From Acidobacteriota bacterium (GTDB lineage: Bacteria > Acidobacteriota > Vicinamibacteria > Vicinamibacterales > UBA2999), in contig JAUSDY010000073.1 in assembly GCA_030650395.1 (NCBI GenBank), positions 1 through 57,120 of the forward strand: a stretch of DNA of 57,120 nt, written 5' to 3'. Shown here in pieces: positions 45,979-54,414 of this stretch. The notes under the pieces are model-generated. The model did not search any database and was not told the DNA's origin. It worked only from the letters and a program-made list of their open reading frames with translations. Position 1 is the first letter of the stretch, and the number at the start of each line of letters is the position of its first letter. Both the position numbers and the translations under genes were made by a program.

Positions 45979-47489
45979 TAACCCGCCTTCGTCCGGTCCT
46001 GCCGGCGTTTAGTCAGCGCAGCCCTCGCCACCTCGCCGTCGTCAAACGGCAGCACGCGGTCGCCAATCTGCTGGTACTTCTCGTGGCCCTTGCCCGCGAT
46101 CAGCACGACGTCGCCGGCGTTCGCTGTCATCACGGCGCGCTCGATCGCTTCGGCGCGGTCGACGACGGAGACGACCGATGGCGCGCGGCTGGCCGACTGG
46201 CTGCCGGCCGGAATGCCGCGCTCGATCTCTTCGATGATTCGCGCCGGATCTTCCGTGCGCGGGTTGTCGGATGTGATCACGACGACATCGCTCAGGCGGG
46301 CCGCCACCATTCCCATCAACGGACGCTTGCTGCGATCGCGATCGCCGCCGCACCCGAACACCGTGACCAGCCGCTTGGCGGCGAGCCGGCGCGCGGTCTC
46401 GAGCAAATTGCGCAGTGCGTCGTCGGTATGTGCGTAATCGACGACGACGGTCACTTCATCGTCCGGCTTCGACACGACTTCGAAGCGGCCGGGCACTCCG
46501 GCGAGGCCGGCGATGCCGCGCTCGATCGCGTCCAGCGGCACGTCAAGTGACACGGCGGTCGCCGCGGCGGCGAGGATGTTGTAGACGTTCGGCTTGCCAA
46601 CCAGCTTCGCCGTCACCTGCACCGGGCCGCGCGGCGTGGCGATCTCGAATTTGAGTCCGCCAAGGGTCATGTCGATCGGGCCCGGGCGGACGTCGGCCGC
46701 CGCGGTGATCGCGTAGGTGACCGGCCGTCCGGTGATCGCGGCCAGCTCGGGTCCGCGCGGATCGTCGAGATTGATCACTGCAGGCGCATCGCGCGGCAGC
46801 ATCTCGAAGAGGCGCCGCTTGGCGGCGAAGTACGCCTCCATGTCTTCGTGGAAGTCGAGGTGATCGCGCGTGAGGTTGGAAAACACCGCGGCCGCGAAGC
46901 GCATGCCGTCGACGCGCTTCAGCGACAGGGCGTGCGATGAGACCTCCATGACCGCCGACTTGCAGCCGTGCTGCAGCATGTCGTTCAGCAGCTGCTGCAC
47001 ATCGGGCGCCTCGGGTGTGGTGCGCGAGGCCTCGCGATCTTCACCGCCGATGCGATACGCCACCGTGCCAAGCATGCCGGCCTTCAGCCCCGCGGCGTCG
47101 AGCATCGAGCAGAGCAAGTACGCCGTCGTGGTCTTGCCGTTGGTCCCGGTGACGCCGACCACCGGCATGCGCCTGCTCGGACTTTCGAAAAAGCGATCGG
47201 CCAGCAGCGCCAGGGCCAGGCGCGCATCGCGGACAACAATCCACGGCACCGAGATGCCGGCAGGACGAGGCGATTCCGATACGACCGCCTGGGCGCCTCG
47301 TGCCACGGCCTGCTCGGCAAACGCCACGCCGTCGGCTTTGAGGCCCTTGAGTGCGACGAAGACCGCGCCGGCCGTGACACGGCGCGAGTCGTACGCGATC
47401 GCAGACACCGCGCGATCCGGCGCGAGTCCCGACGGCGCTCGGTCCACCGCAAGCTCGCGCACGGTGTCGATCACGTCACCGAGGGTCAC
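45978..47489 (-). CDS. murE: UDP-MurNAc-dipeptide third-residue ligase MurE
   Basis: A 503-residue Mur ligase adding the third amino acid. It has VGVTGTNGKTTTAYLLCSML (P-loop), MEVSSHALSLKRVDGMRF, FSNLTRDHLDFHEDMEAYFA and VTVVVDYAHTDDALRNLLE. The C-terminal motif is SDNPRTEDPARI: the DNPR wording is the one associated with meso-diaminopimelate, so a Gram-negative type peptidoglycan is likely. The start is GTG (47489), overlapping the ftsI stop. Confidence 0.95.
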   Translation of the reverse strand: MTLGDVIDTVRELAVDRAPSGLAPDRAVSAIAYDSRRVTAGAVFVALKGLKADGVAFAEQAVARGAQAVVSESPRPAGISVPWIVVRDARLALALLADRFFESPSRRMPVVGVTGTNGKTTTAYLLCSMLDAAGLKAGMLGTVAYRIGGEDREASRTTPEAPDVQQLLNDMLQHGCKSAVMEVSSHALSLKRVDGMRFAAAVFSNLTRDHLDFHEDMEAYFAAKRRLFEMLPRDAPAVINLDDPRGPELAAITGRPVTYAITAAADVRPGPIDMTLGGLKFEIATPRGPVQVTAKLVGKPNVYNILAAAATAVSLDVPLDAIERGIAGLAGVPGRFEVVSKPDDEVTVVVDYAHTDDALRNLLETARRLAAKRLVTVFGCGGDRDRSKRPLMGMVAARLSDVVVITSDNPRTEDPARIIEEIERGIPAGSQSASRAPSVVSVVDRAEAIERAVMTANAGDVVLIAGKGHEKYQQIGDRVLPFDDGEVARAALTKRRQDRTKAG

Positions 47490-49588
47490 CGTTGATCTCC
47501 CACTGGCGGTCTACCCTGAGCACGCCCGTTGGACGAGTCGAATCGGTTCAGTATGAGCGTGCACGTGCCGCCGGGTTCGACCGGCGCACCCGCCGGCGGA
47601 TCTTGTTCGACAACGACCCCGACGCCCTGCATGCGCGCAGCGAGGCCCAGACGCGCCAGCTCGCGCAGCGCGTCGCGCGCGCCAAGACCGCGAAGGTCCG
47701 GAAGGGCGCCGCCGTGATGCATGCTCGCCGGCATCGAGACGATGGTCGGCGGCCTGCCCTGAGCGAGTCCGGCGGGCGGGCCTTGGGTACGCTCGGCGGA
47801 CGAGTCGAAGGGCGACATCGCGGCCGACGCGGTCGTGACCGGCTGGTCCCGGTTGCGCGCCACCAGCACGGGAGGCGCGGGATTGATCGTGGGCACGACG
47901 CCCAGCTGCCGCAGGCTCGCGTCGGCGATGCGCTGGAAGATCGGCGCGGCGATCACGCCGCCGGTGTCGCCGCCGACGCGCGGCGAGTCGATCATCACGA
48001 TCACCGTCAACACTGGATTGCGCGACGGCACGAATCCGACAAACGACACGTTCTGCTGCGACGGCGAGTAGCGGCCGTTGACGAGCTTGTCGGCGGTGCC
48101 GGTCTTGCCCGCCACCGCATAGCTTGCCAGCTTGGCCCGCTTGCCGGTGCCGTCTTGCACGACCGACTCCATGATGGTCGTCAGCGTCGCGGCGGTTTCG
48201 GGTAGAATCGCGCGCCGCACGGCTTTCGGCAGCACCACGGTGCGGATGTCGCCCTTGATCACCGCGCGCACGACATGGGGCTCGTACAAGGTGCCGCCAT
48301 TCGCAACAGCGCTTGCCGCGGCGGCCATCTGCAACGGGGTGACACCGACCTGGTAACCCATCGACACCGACGCCAGCGCGCTGTCGTCGAGCTTCGACGA
48401 GTCCCACACGATGCCGGGACTCTCACCTGGGAAGTCAGGAGACGAGGGCCGCCCGAAACCAAAGCGACGGATATACAGACCCATGCGCTCGCGGCCGACC
48501 TTCAATCCCACCTTGATCGCGCCGACGTTGCTCGACTTCACGATCACATCCGCGAACGACAAGATGCCGTAGGAATGGCCCATGTCGGTGATCGGCTTGC
48601 GGCCCGGGAACTTGATCATCCCGGCGCTGACGTCGATGAGGTCCTCGGGCTTGAACACGCCCTCTTCGATCGCGGCCGATGCGGTGACGAGCTTGAACGT
48701 CGAGCCGGGCTCGTAGAGATCCTGCACGGCGCGATTACGGCGCGCCTCCACCTTCGAGAGGTTGTACTGATTGGGATTGAACGTCGGCCAGCTCGCCATC
48801 GCGAGGATCTCGCCGTTGTGCGGATCCATCACCACTGCCGTGCCGCCATCCGCGCGTGCCGATTCGACTCCGGCGCGCAGCTCGCGCTCGGCGATGTATT
48901 GCAGATGCTCGTCGATCGTGAGCTGGATCGATGCGCCCGCCGTGGGCGATCGCTCGAGCCGGCTGAAGGCGTGGCCGCGCGCATCGGTCTGCACCAGCAC
49001 CTTGCCCTCGCGCCCGCGCACCGTCGTGTCGTAGGTCGACTCGACGCCGTGCAGGCCGACATTGTCGACGCCGACGTAGCCAATCAACTGCGCGGCAAGC
49101 TCGCGGTTCGGGTAGAAGCGCTTGCTCTCCTTCATGAAGCCGACGCCTTCGAGCTCGAGCGCGGCGACCCGCTTGGCTTCAAACGGCGCCGCTCGCCGCT
49201 TCACATACACGAAGGCGCGCTTCAGGCTGAGCCGCTCGAGCAGCTGATCCCGATTTTTCTTGTCGCAATCATCGAGGGCGCGGCAGAGATCGTCCGCGGC
49301 CTTCTTCTTGTCGGCGATCTCGGTGGGGACCGCGTAGATGGTGTCGGCATCCACGCTGTACGCGAGCAGCCGCCCGTGACGATCGAAAATGTCGCCGCGC
49401 TTGGCAGCCGTGGTCTGGGAATCGCTGTGCTGACGATCGGCGCGGGCCACCAGGTCGTCGTGCTGCCACACCTGCAGCACGATCAGCCGCGTCTCGATCC
49501 CAACGGCCCAGAACGCAAGCACGCCCGCCGCCACCAGCAGGCGGCGCTTGAGCGTGGGGCGCCAGGCGAGATCGGGCTGAACGGCCAC
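47486..49588 (-). CDS. ftsI: Septal penicillin-binding protein FtsI with PASTA domain
   Basis: A 700-residue class B PBP. It has an N-terminal membrane anchor (LLVAAGVLAFWAVGIETRLI), a dimerisation domain (AKRGDIFDRHGRLLA), and a transpeptidase domain with EPGSTFKLVTA (nucleophile Ser near 295), KSSN and AGKTGTADKL. A single PASTA domain follows (LPDLRGLGARDALRELARLG). The GTG at 49588 follows the ftsL stop by 5 bases; the longer open frame to 49840 lies inside ftsL. Repeat-derived segments (FDSSAERTQGPPAGLAQGRP and the tail FDSSNGRAQGRPPVGDQR) flank the PASTA domain. Confidence 0.94.
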   Translation of the reverse strand: MAVQPDLAWRPTLKRRLLVAAGVLAFWAVGIETRLIVLQVWQHDDLVARADRQHSDSQTTAAKRGDIFDRHGRLLAYSVDADTIYAVPTEIADKKKAADDLCRALDDCDKKNRDQLLERLSLKRAFVYVKRRAAPFEAKRVAALELEGVGFMKESKRFYPNRELAAQLIGYVGVDNVGLHGVESTYDTTVRGREGKVLVQTDARGHAFSRLERSPTAGASIQLTIDEHLQYIAERELRAGVESARADGGTAVVMDPHNGEILAMASWPTFNPNQYNLSKVEARRNRAVQDLYEPGSTFKLVTASAAIEEGVFKPEDLIDVSAGMIKFPGRKPITDMGHSYGILSFADVIVKSSNVGAIKVGLKVGRERMGLYIRRFGFGRPSSPDFPGESPGIVWDSSKLDDSALASVSMGYQVGVTPLQMAAAASAVANGGTLYEPHVVRAVIKGDIRTVVLPKAVRRAILPETAATLTTIMESVVQDGTGKRAKLASYAVAGKTGTADKLVNGRYSPSQQNVSFVGFVPSRNPVLTVIVMIDSPRVGGDTGGVIAAPIFQRIADASLRQLGVVPTINPAPPVLVARNRDQPVTTASAAMSPFDSSAERTQGPPAGLAQGRPPTIVSMPASMHHGGALPDLRGLGARDALRELARLGLAARMQGVGVVVEQDPPAGAPVEPGGTCTLILNRFDSSNGRAQGRPPVGDQR
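47512..47813. repeat. CCCTGAGC...GACGAGTCGAA repeat copies at two sites in ftsI
   Basis: Copy 1 (about 47512-47540) reads CCCTGAGCACGCCCG then GGACGAGTCGAA. Copy 2 (47757-47813) reads CCCTGAGCGAGTCC, a GGCGGGCGGGCC middle and CGGACGAGTCGAAGGG. Both are in the same reading frame and give FDSS...QG...RPP. Only the two ends of the interval are repeat; the PASTA domain lies between. Confidence 0.65.
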
Positions 49589-49593
49589 TCGTT

Positions 49594-49989
49594 CTACCGG
49601 GCGGCGACGATGGACTTGGCCGGCGCGGGCTGGGGCGTCACCCGCTCGAGCACGACCGCTTCGTCGGCGCCGGGCGAGACCATGCCGAGCCGTTCGGTGG
49701 CCAGCTTCTCGATGCGCTGCGGCGCGCGCAGCGTTTCCATTTCGAGTCGCAGATGCCGGTTGATGTCGTTCTCGGACGCCCGCTCGCGCTGCATCTGTTC
49801 GAGCTTGTAGCCATGGCGCAGCAGCTCGAAGTGCTGCCACGCCGAGAACAGCAGTACGAGCACCAGCAGGATGCCGATGCCGAGCGATTGCCAGAGGTCG
49901 CGCAGGCGGCGCTCATCCACCTCCCGCACAATCTGGTTGTTGCGGAAGTCCTTGCGAATCTCGTATTCGAAGGTGCCTGACTTGTCCAT
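49594..49989 (-). CDS. ftsL: Cell division protein FtsL
   Basis: A 131-residue single-pass protein with an N-terminal cytoplasmic part (MDKSGTFEYEIRKDF), a membrane helix (LGIGILLVLVLLFSAWQHF) and a periplasmic coiled coil (LLRHGYKLEQMQRERASEND) ending TERLGMVSPG, the usual FtsL closing motif. It scaffolds FtsQ, FtsB and FtsW/FtsI. The ATG at 49989 is supported by GGGGAGG; the open frame to 50097 lies over the rsmH end. Confidence 0.85.
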   Translation of the reverse strand: MDKSGTFEYEIRKDFRNNQIVREVDERRLRDLWQSLGIGILLVLVLLFSAWQHFELLRHGYKLEQMQRERASENDINRHLRLEMETLRAPQRIEKLATERLGMVSPGADEAVVLERVTPQPAPAKSIVAAR

Positions 49990-50004
49990 CCGCGCCTCCC
50001 CTAG

Positions 50005-50029
50005 GCGAAATCGTTGATACGCTCCGCTA
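50005..50029. repeat. Partial copy of the 85-bp element start at the rsmH stop
   Basis: On the minus strand it reads CTAGCGGAGCGTATCAACG, matching the first 17 or so bases of the element at 20034-20118. The rsmH stop codon TAG is part of it. Confidence 0.5.
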
Positions 50030-50920
50030 GGCCACTCGAACCGCGGCGCGAAGCTTGGCGCTTCGGGCGCGCGGGTTGACGGCCGCCTCTGCATCACTAG
50101 CGATCACCGGGTGCTTGGTCAGCACCGTGATCGCCGCCTCGTCTCTGCGCGCTAGTTCACGCAGCGTGTGTTTCACCACTCGATCCTCGAGCGAGTGAAA
50201 CGCGATCACCGCGAGCCGCCCGCCGGGCTGGAGTCGTGCGGCCGAGGTGCCGATAAACGACTCGAGCCCGTCCAGCTCGCCATTCACCCAGATGCGCAAG
50301 GCCTGAAACGTGCGCGTGGCCGGATCGATCCGCTGCCACCCGCGCGCCGCCACCCCGCGCCGGACAATCTCCGCCAGCCGCCCCGTGGTCGTGATCGGCG
50401 ACTGCGCGCGCGCCGTCACGATGCCGCGCGCGACTTGCCTCGACCTTCGCTCTTCCCCGAACCGATAGATCAGGTCGGCCAGCTCGGTTTCGTCGACCCG
50501 ATCGATCAACTCCGCCGCCGTCTCGCCCTGCGTGCGATCCATCCGCATGTCGAGCGGCTCATCACGCTTGAAGCTAAAACCCCGCCCGTCGCTATCGAGC
50601 TGCATCGACGACACGCCGAGATCCGCGAGCACGCCAGACACCGTGGTCTCACCTTGCGCGTCGAGCACGTCCGCCAGGCTTCGATAGTCGGCGTGCACGA
50701 ACGTGACGCGATCGCCGAACTCCGCGAGCGACGCGCGCGCGATCGCCAGCGCGTCGGTGTCGCGATCGATCGCGATGAGCCGCGCCGCGCCGCCCTCGAG
50801 CAACATCCGCGCGTGCCCGCCGAGCCCAACCGTGCAATCGACGAACGTGCCGCCCCGCTCCGGGAGCAGGAGCGATCGCACCTCGTCGAGCAGAACCGGA
50901 ACGTGCGTCGGCTGTTCCAC
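50027..50920 (-). CDS. rsmH: 16S rRNA m4C1402 methyltransferase RsmH (MraW)
   Basis: A 297-residue methyltransferase. It has THVPVLLDEVRSLL, TFVDCTVGLGGHARMLLE (SAM site), VSGVLADLGVSSMQLDSDGRGFSF, PLDMRMD and TFQALRIWVNGELDGL. GGRLAVIAFHSLEDRVVKHT is near the end. It N4-methylates C1402 in the ribosomal P site. The start is GTG 50920. It lies between mraZ and ftsL, the usual order, but is flanked on both sides by copies of one repeat element. Confidence 0.95.
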   Translation of the reverse strand: MEQPTHVPVLLDEVRSLLLPERGGTFVDCTVGLGGHARMLLEGGAARLIAIDRDTDALAIARASLAEFGDRVTFVHADYRSLADVLDAQGETTVSGVLADLGVSSMQLDSDGRGFSFKRDEPLDMRMDRTQGETAAELIDRVDETELADLIYRFGEERRSRQVARGIVTARAQSPITTTGRLAEIVRRGVAARGWQRIDPATRTFQALRIWVNGELDGLESFIGTSAARLQPGGRLAVIAFHSLEDRVVKHTLRELARRDEAAITVLTKHPVIASDAEAAVNPRARSAKLRAAVRVA

Positions 50921-50922
50921 CT

Positions 50923-51008
50923 AGTGGAGCGTCTCAACCGTTACTCGCGATCGAGGATCGTCTCTCGACCAACTCTTAGCGGCCGTTCCTACGGAACGGC
51001 CCTCGGGC
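50923..51008. repeat. Copy B of the 85-bp dispersed element (mraZ-rsmH spacer)
   Basis: Reads AGTGGAGCGTCTCAACCG at its start and ends with arms GGCCGTTCC and GGAACGGCC, then CTCGGGC. It aligns along its whole length with 20034-20118 read on the other strand. It fills nearly all of the 106-base gap between mraZ and rsmH. Confidence 0.72.
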
Positions 51009-51026
51009 AAATCGACCATCACGCCG

Positions 51027-51467
51027 TTAGATCCCGAAATCGGAGAGCGCGCGCGCATCGTCGTCGGTAAACGGCTCGGTGAGCAGCCGTGTGACGAAGC
51101 GCTCGTGGTTCCAGACCTCGAGGTAGTTCTGCTGCCCCAGCACGTCGACCTCGCCCGTCATCAGCGCGCTGTCACGCAGCCGCGGCTGGATCAGGACGCG
51201 GCCTTGCGGATCGAGCTCGGCGGGCTGGCCGTAAAAATTCACGCGGTCCAGGTATTTCTGCCGCGCGGGATGAGTGGAGGGCATCTTCGCAATGCGGGTT
51301 TCAATCTCGACCCATACCGGCATCGGATAAATGCGTACGGACTGCCCCGTCAGGCTCGTCACGAAGAGTTCTGAGCCGTGATCCTTTTGAATCACGGCCC
51401 GAAAACCGTTCGGGACCTTGAGCCGGCCCTTATCATCAATTTTCGCCGGCGAGTTGCCCCGGAGCAC
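51027..51467 (-). CDS. mraZ: Transcriptional regulator MraZ
   Basis: A 146-residue protein with two SpoVT/AbrB-type halves. The first is LRGNSPAKIDDKGRLKVPNG and the second is YGQPAELDPQGRVLIQPRLR; the D-x-x-G-R signature appears in both. MraZ forms a ring and binds repeats in the promoter of its own operon, controlling the division cluster. It starts at GTG 51467 with GGAG upstream. Three TGGA repeats at 10-bp spacing lie directly before it. Confidence 0.95.
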   Translation of the reverse strand: MLRGNSPAKIDDKGRLKVPNGFRAVIQKDHGSELFVTSLTGQSVRIYPMPVWVEIETRIAKMPSTHPARQKYLDRVNFYGQPAELDPQGRVLIQPRLRDSALMTGEVDVLGQQNYLEVWNHERFVTRLLTEPFTDDDARALSDFGI

Positions 51468-51476
51468 GTCAGTTAC

Positions 51477-51500
51477 TCCACTTCACTCCATAAAAATCCA
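51477..51500 (-). promoter_or_regulatory. MraZ operator: three TGGA direct repeats at 10-bp period
   Basis: On the minus strand TGGATTTTTA, TGGAGTGAAG and TGGAGTAACT follow each other, so TGGA recurs exactly every 10 bases (plus-strand TCCA at 51497, 51487 and 51477). Known MraZ sites are short G-rich direct repeats with the same helical spacing. It lies just downstream of the promoter, fitting repression. Confidence 0.75.
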
Positions 51501-51505
51501 CTCGG

Positions 51506-51534
51506 ATGGTAGACGGGCTGGTCCGGCTTGTCAA
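51506..51534 (-). promoter_or_regulatory. Sigma-70 promoter of the mraZ operon
   Basis: On the minus strand TTGACA (51534-51529), a 17-base spacer, and TACCAT (51511-51506). Transcription would start near 51499, inside the operator repeats. It would drive the whole division cluster. Confidence 0.7.
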
Positions 51535-51546
51535 CGTCCAAAATTG

Positions 51547-51573
51547 GTAAACGACTATCTGTCTATCGTTTAC
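51547..51573. promoter_or_regulatory. Perfect inverted repeat GTAAACGA-N11-TCGTTTAC
   Basis: Two exact 8-base arms with 19-bp centre-to-centre spacing, in the divergent spacer between mraZ and the YchF-like gene. It looks like an operator for a dimeric regulator. The protein that might bind it is not evident. Confidence 0.5.
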
Positions 51574-51718
51574 GCCTTTGTTTCGCCAACAATGCGAAGG
51601 TGTGTCAATTTTTTGACTACCACATACTGGCGAGGGGCGAAAGGCTGTGAAGGCCCATGCTACGATTGCCGTTTCTCGTAGGGCGTCCTTTACGGGGTGC
51701 CGGCCCAAAAAATCCCCC

Positions 51719-52804
51719 ATGCTGCATGCCGCGCTGATCGGTTTCCCCTCCACCGGCAAGTCGACCTTGTTCCAGTTGATGACGAGCGCGAAGGACGCCC
51801 CGCGAGGCAAGGCCGAAACCGTCGTCGGCATCTCGAAGGTGCCGGACCCACGGCTCGATCGCCTCACGGCGATGTTCAATCCGAAAAAGCGCGTGCCCGC
51901 TACGATCGAATTCACCGACATGGTCGCGCCCGGACGCAGCGGGGCCGCCGCGCTGGTGGATGTCGCCGGTTACAAGAACGCCGATGCGCTGGTGCACGTG
52001 GTCCGCGCCTTTCGCGATGAGGCCGTCGCCCATCCCTCCGGATCGGTCAACCCCGCGCGCGATGCCCAGGCGATGGAAGACGAGTTGATCCTTGCCGACC
52101 TCGGCGTGGTCGAACGCCGGCTCGAGCGCATGGAGAAAGACCTCAAGAAGAACAAGTCGCCCGATCTCGACAAGGAAAAGGATCTGCTGGTCAGGTGCCG
52201 CACCGCGCTCGAGAACGGGCAGCCCTTGCGATCGCTCGGCCTTGCGGGCCAAGACCTGCGGCGGCTGCGCGGGTTCCAACTGCTCTCGGCCAAGCCGCTG
52301 CTCGTCGTGCTGAACATGGACGAGGCCGACGTCGAGTCGGCGACCAGCGTTGAACGGGCCGCCGAAAAGACCGGGATGACTGCGTTCCTGTCACGCGAAG
52401 GCACGAGGGCGGTGCCGGTGTGCTCGAAGATCGAGCTCGAAATCGCCGCGCTCGAGCCGGCCGACGCCGAAGCGTTCCTGAAGGATCTCGGGCTCGCGGA
52501 ATCGGGGCTCGATCGCGTGATCCGCGGCAGCTACGACCTGCTCGGCTACCTGTCGTTCTTCACGGTGGGCGAAGACGAGTGCCGGGCCTGGTCGATCCGC
52601 CGCGGCACGATTGCGCTCGACGCGGCCGGCGAGATCCACAGCGACATCTCGCGCGGGTTCATCCGCGCCGAGGTGGTCGGCTACGATGCGTTCATCGCGC
52701 GCGGCTCGATGCAGGCCTGCCGCGATCACGGCGAGCTGCGGCTCGAGGGCAAGGAGTACGTGGTGCAGGACGGCGACATCATCAACTTCCGGCACGCCAC
52801 ATAA
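51719..52804 (+). CDS. ychF: YchF/OLA1-like GTPase with C-terminal TGS domain
   Basis: A 361-residue P-loop protein. The Walker A is GFPSTGKST (8-16) where most YchF proteins have GxPNVGKST. It has ETVVGISKVPDPRLDRL, a helical insert (YchF-type coiled coil, about 120-170) and LLVVLNMDEAD. The C-terminal part SFFTVGEDECRAWSIRRG ... KEYVVQDGDIINFRH is the TGS/DUF933 domain. YchF hydrolyses ATP and associates with ribosomes. The start at ATG 51719 is chosen because homology begins at MLHAALIGF. The altered loop suggests a divergent subgroup. Confidence 0.85.
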   Translation: MLHAALIGFPSTGKSTLFQLMTSAKDAPRGKAETVVGISKVPDPRLDRLTAMFNPKKRVPATIEFTDMVAPGRSGAAALVDVAGYKNADALVHVVRAFRDEAVAHPSGSVNPARDAQAMEDELILADLGVVERRLERMEKDLKKNKSPDLDKEKDLLVRCRTALENGQPLRSLGLAGQDLRRLRGFQLLSAKPLLVVLNMDEADVESATSVERAAEKTGMTAFLSREGTRAVPVCSKIELEIAALEPADAEAFLKDLGLAESGLDRVIRGSYDLLGYLSFFTVGEDECRAWSIRRGTIALDAAGEIHSDISRGFIRAEVVGYDAFIARGSMQACRDHGELRLEGKEYVVQDGDIINFRHAT

Positions 52805-52809
52805 GACCG

Positions 52810-53670
52810 ATGGCCGCGCCGCAATTTGTCACCATCGTCGTGCCCGCCTTCAACGAGGGCGCCAGCATTGGATCGGTCGTGGCCGCGCTGCGGTCGGCCG
52901 CGCCGTGGCACGAAGTGCTCGTGGTGGACGACGGGTCGACCGACGGCACCGGGCAAGCGGCCCGCGACGCCGGCGCGCGGGTCATCGTCCATCCCTACAA
53001 CAAGGGCAACGGCGCCGCGGTCAAGACCGCTATCCGGGGCAGCGACAGTGAATGGCTGCTGGTGTTCGACGCCGATGGCCAGCACCGGCCGGACGATGCG
53101 ATTCGGCTCGCTGCGCGCCTGGGCGAGTTCGATTTGGTGGTCGGCGCGCGATCGGCCGAGACGCAGGCGACCACGGGCCGGCGGCTCGGCAACGCCGTGC
53201 TCAACAGCCTTGCGAGCTACCTCACCGACCGGCCCATCCCGGACCTGACGTCCGGCTTCCGCGGCGCGCGGCGCGAGTACCTGCTCGAGTTCATCCACCT
53301 GCTGCCGAACGGCTTTTCGACGCCGACAACCAGCACGCTCGCCTTCATCAAGGCCGGTTACAATGTGGCGTTCGAACCGATTGGCGCCCTGCCGCGGGTC
53401 GGCACGTCGAAGATTCGACTCGCGAGCGACGGCGCCAAATTTTTCCTCATCCTGCTGAAGGTCATCACCATTTTCAGCCCGCTGCGCATCTTCGCTCCCA
53501 TCAGCGCCGTCACCTTCGTCCTGGGCGGCGCGTACGGATTGTGGAACTTCGCGTATCACGCCCGCTTCCCCAATGGCGCGGTCTTGCTGATCATGTTTTC
53601 GGTGATGGTGTTGCTCGTCGGCCTGGTGTCTGAGCAGATTTCGTCGCTGCGGTTCGAGGGCCGCCGGTAG
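52810..53670 (+). CDS. Family 2 glycosyltransferase with two C-terminal membrane helices
   Basis: A 286-residue GT2 enzyme: VTIVVPAFNEGASIGSVVAA, VLVVDDGSTDGTGQAARDAG and LLVFDADGQHRPDD (the D-x-D site), then PIPDLTSGFRGARREYL. The C-terminal part has two membrane helices (about 225-245 and 255-275). It resembles polyisoprenyl-phosphate hexose synthases such as dolichyl-phosphate mannose/glucose synthases. The start is ATG 52810, 6 bases after the YchF stop. It begins a tight run of glycan genes. Confidence 0.82.
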   Translation: MAAPQFVTIVVPAFNEGASIGSVVAALRSAAPWHEVLVVDDGSTDGTGQAARDAGARVIVHPYNKGNGAAVKTAIRGSDSEWLLVFDADGQHRPDDAIRLAARLGEFDLVVGARSAETQATTGRRLGNAVLNSLASYLTDRPIPDLTSGFRGARREYLLEFIHLLPNGFSTPTTSTLAFIKAGYNVAFEPIGALPRVGTSKIRLASDGAKFFLILLKVITIFSPLRIFAPISAVTFVLGGAYGLWNFAYHARFPNGAVLLIMFSVMVLLVGLVSEQISSLRFEGRR

Positions 53671-53675
53671 CGGAC

Positions 53676-54413
53676 ATGAAGACGCTGGTCCTCGTCCCGA
53701 CCTACAACGAGCGCGAGAACATTCCGCTGCTCGTGAAGGACATCCTGCTCATTCCCGGAACCGTGGTGATGGTACTCGACGATCAGTCTCCGGACGGCAC
53801 AGGCGCGGTCGCCGATGCACTGGCCGGCGAATACCCCGGCCGTGTCGAGGTGCTGCACCGCACCGGACAGCGCGGCCTGGGCGTCTCGTATCTCGAAGGC
53901 TTTCAGCACGCGATCAAGAGCGACGCCGACTACGTGGTGCAGATGGACGCCGACCTGTCGCACGATCCGAAGTATCTTCCCGAGCTGATCAGGGTCGCGG
54001 CGGCGGGCGCGGATCTGGTGATCGGGTCGCGCTACCTCAACGGCATCAGCGTCGTGAACTGGCCGCTGCACCGGATCATCCTCAGCTCGTTTGCCAACTT
54101 CTACATCCGCACGGTCACGGGCCTCGGGCTTCGCGACATCACCACCGGCTATCGCTGCTGGCGGCGGCCCGCGCTCGCCCGGCTGCCGCTCGACAAGATC
54201 GTCTCCGAGGGCTACGCCTTTCTCCTCGACGTGACGTTCATGGCCGCCCACGCCGGCCTGCGGATCGAGGAGTCGCCGATCATTTTCATCGAGCGCCGCC
54301 AGGGCGCCTCGAAACTCTCGGGCGGTGTGCTGCTCGAATCGCTGTTGACGCCGTGGAAGCTGATCCTGCGGCACGGCCGGATCCGGGCCCGGCGGCACGG
54401 AGGTTCGGAGTAA
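53676..54413 (+). CDS. Polyprenol monophosphomannose synthase-like GT2
   Basis: A 245-residue soluble GT2: LVLVPTYNERENIPLLVKDI, VMVLDDQSPDGTGAVAD, VVQMDADLSHDPKYLPELI and GSRYLNGISVVNWPLHRIIL, then RDITTGYRCWRRPAL and EGYAFLLDVTFMAAHAG. This is the Dpm1 short form without membrane helices, which transfers mannose from GDP-mannose to polyprenyl phosphate. It lies 5 bases after the preceding gene. It probably supplies lipid-linked mannose for cell-surface glycans or protein mannosylation. Confidence 0.87.
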   Translation: MKTLVLVPTYNERENIPLLVKDILLIPGTVVMVLDDQSPDGTGAVADALAGEYPGRVEVLHRTGQRGLGVSYLEGFQHAIKSDADYVVQMDADLSHDPKYLPELIRVAAAGADLVIGSRYLNGISVVNWPLHRIILSSFANFYIRTVTGLGLRDITTGYRCWRRPALARLPLDKIVSEGYAFLLDVTFMAAHAGLRIEESPIIFIERRQGASKLSGGVLLESLLTPWKLILRHGRIRARRHGGSE

Positions 54414-54414
54414 A

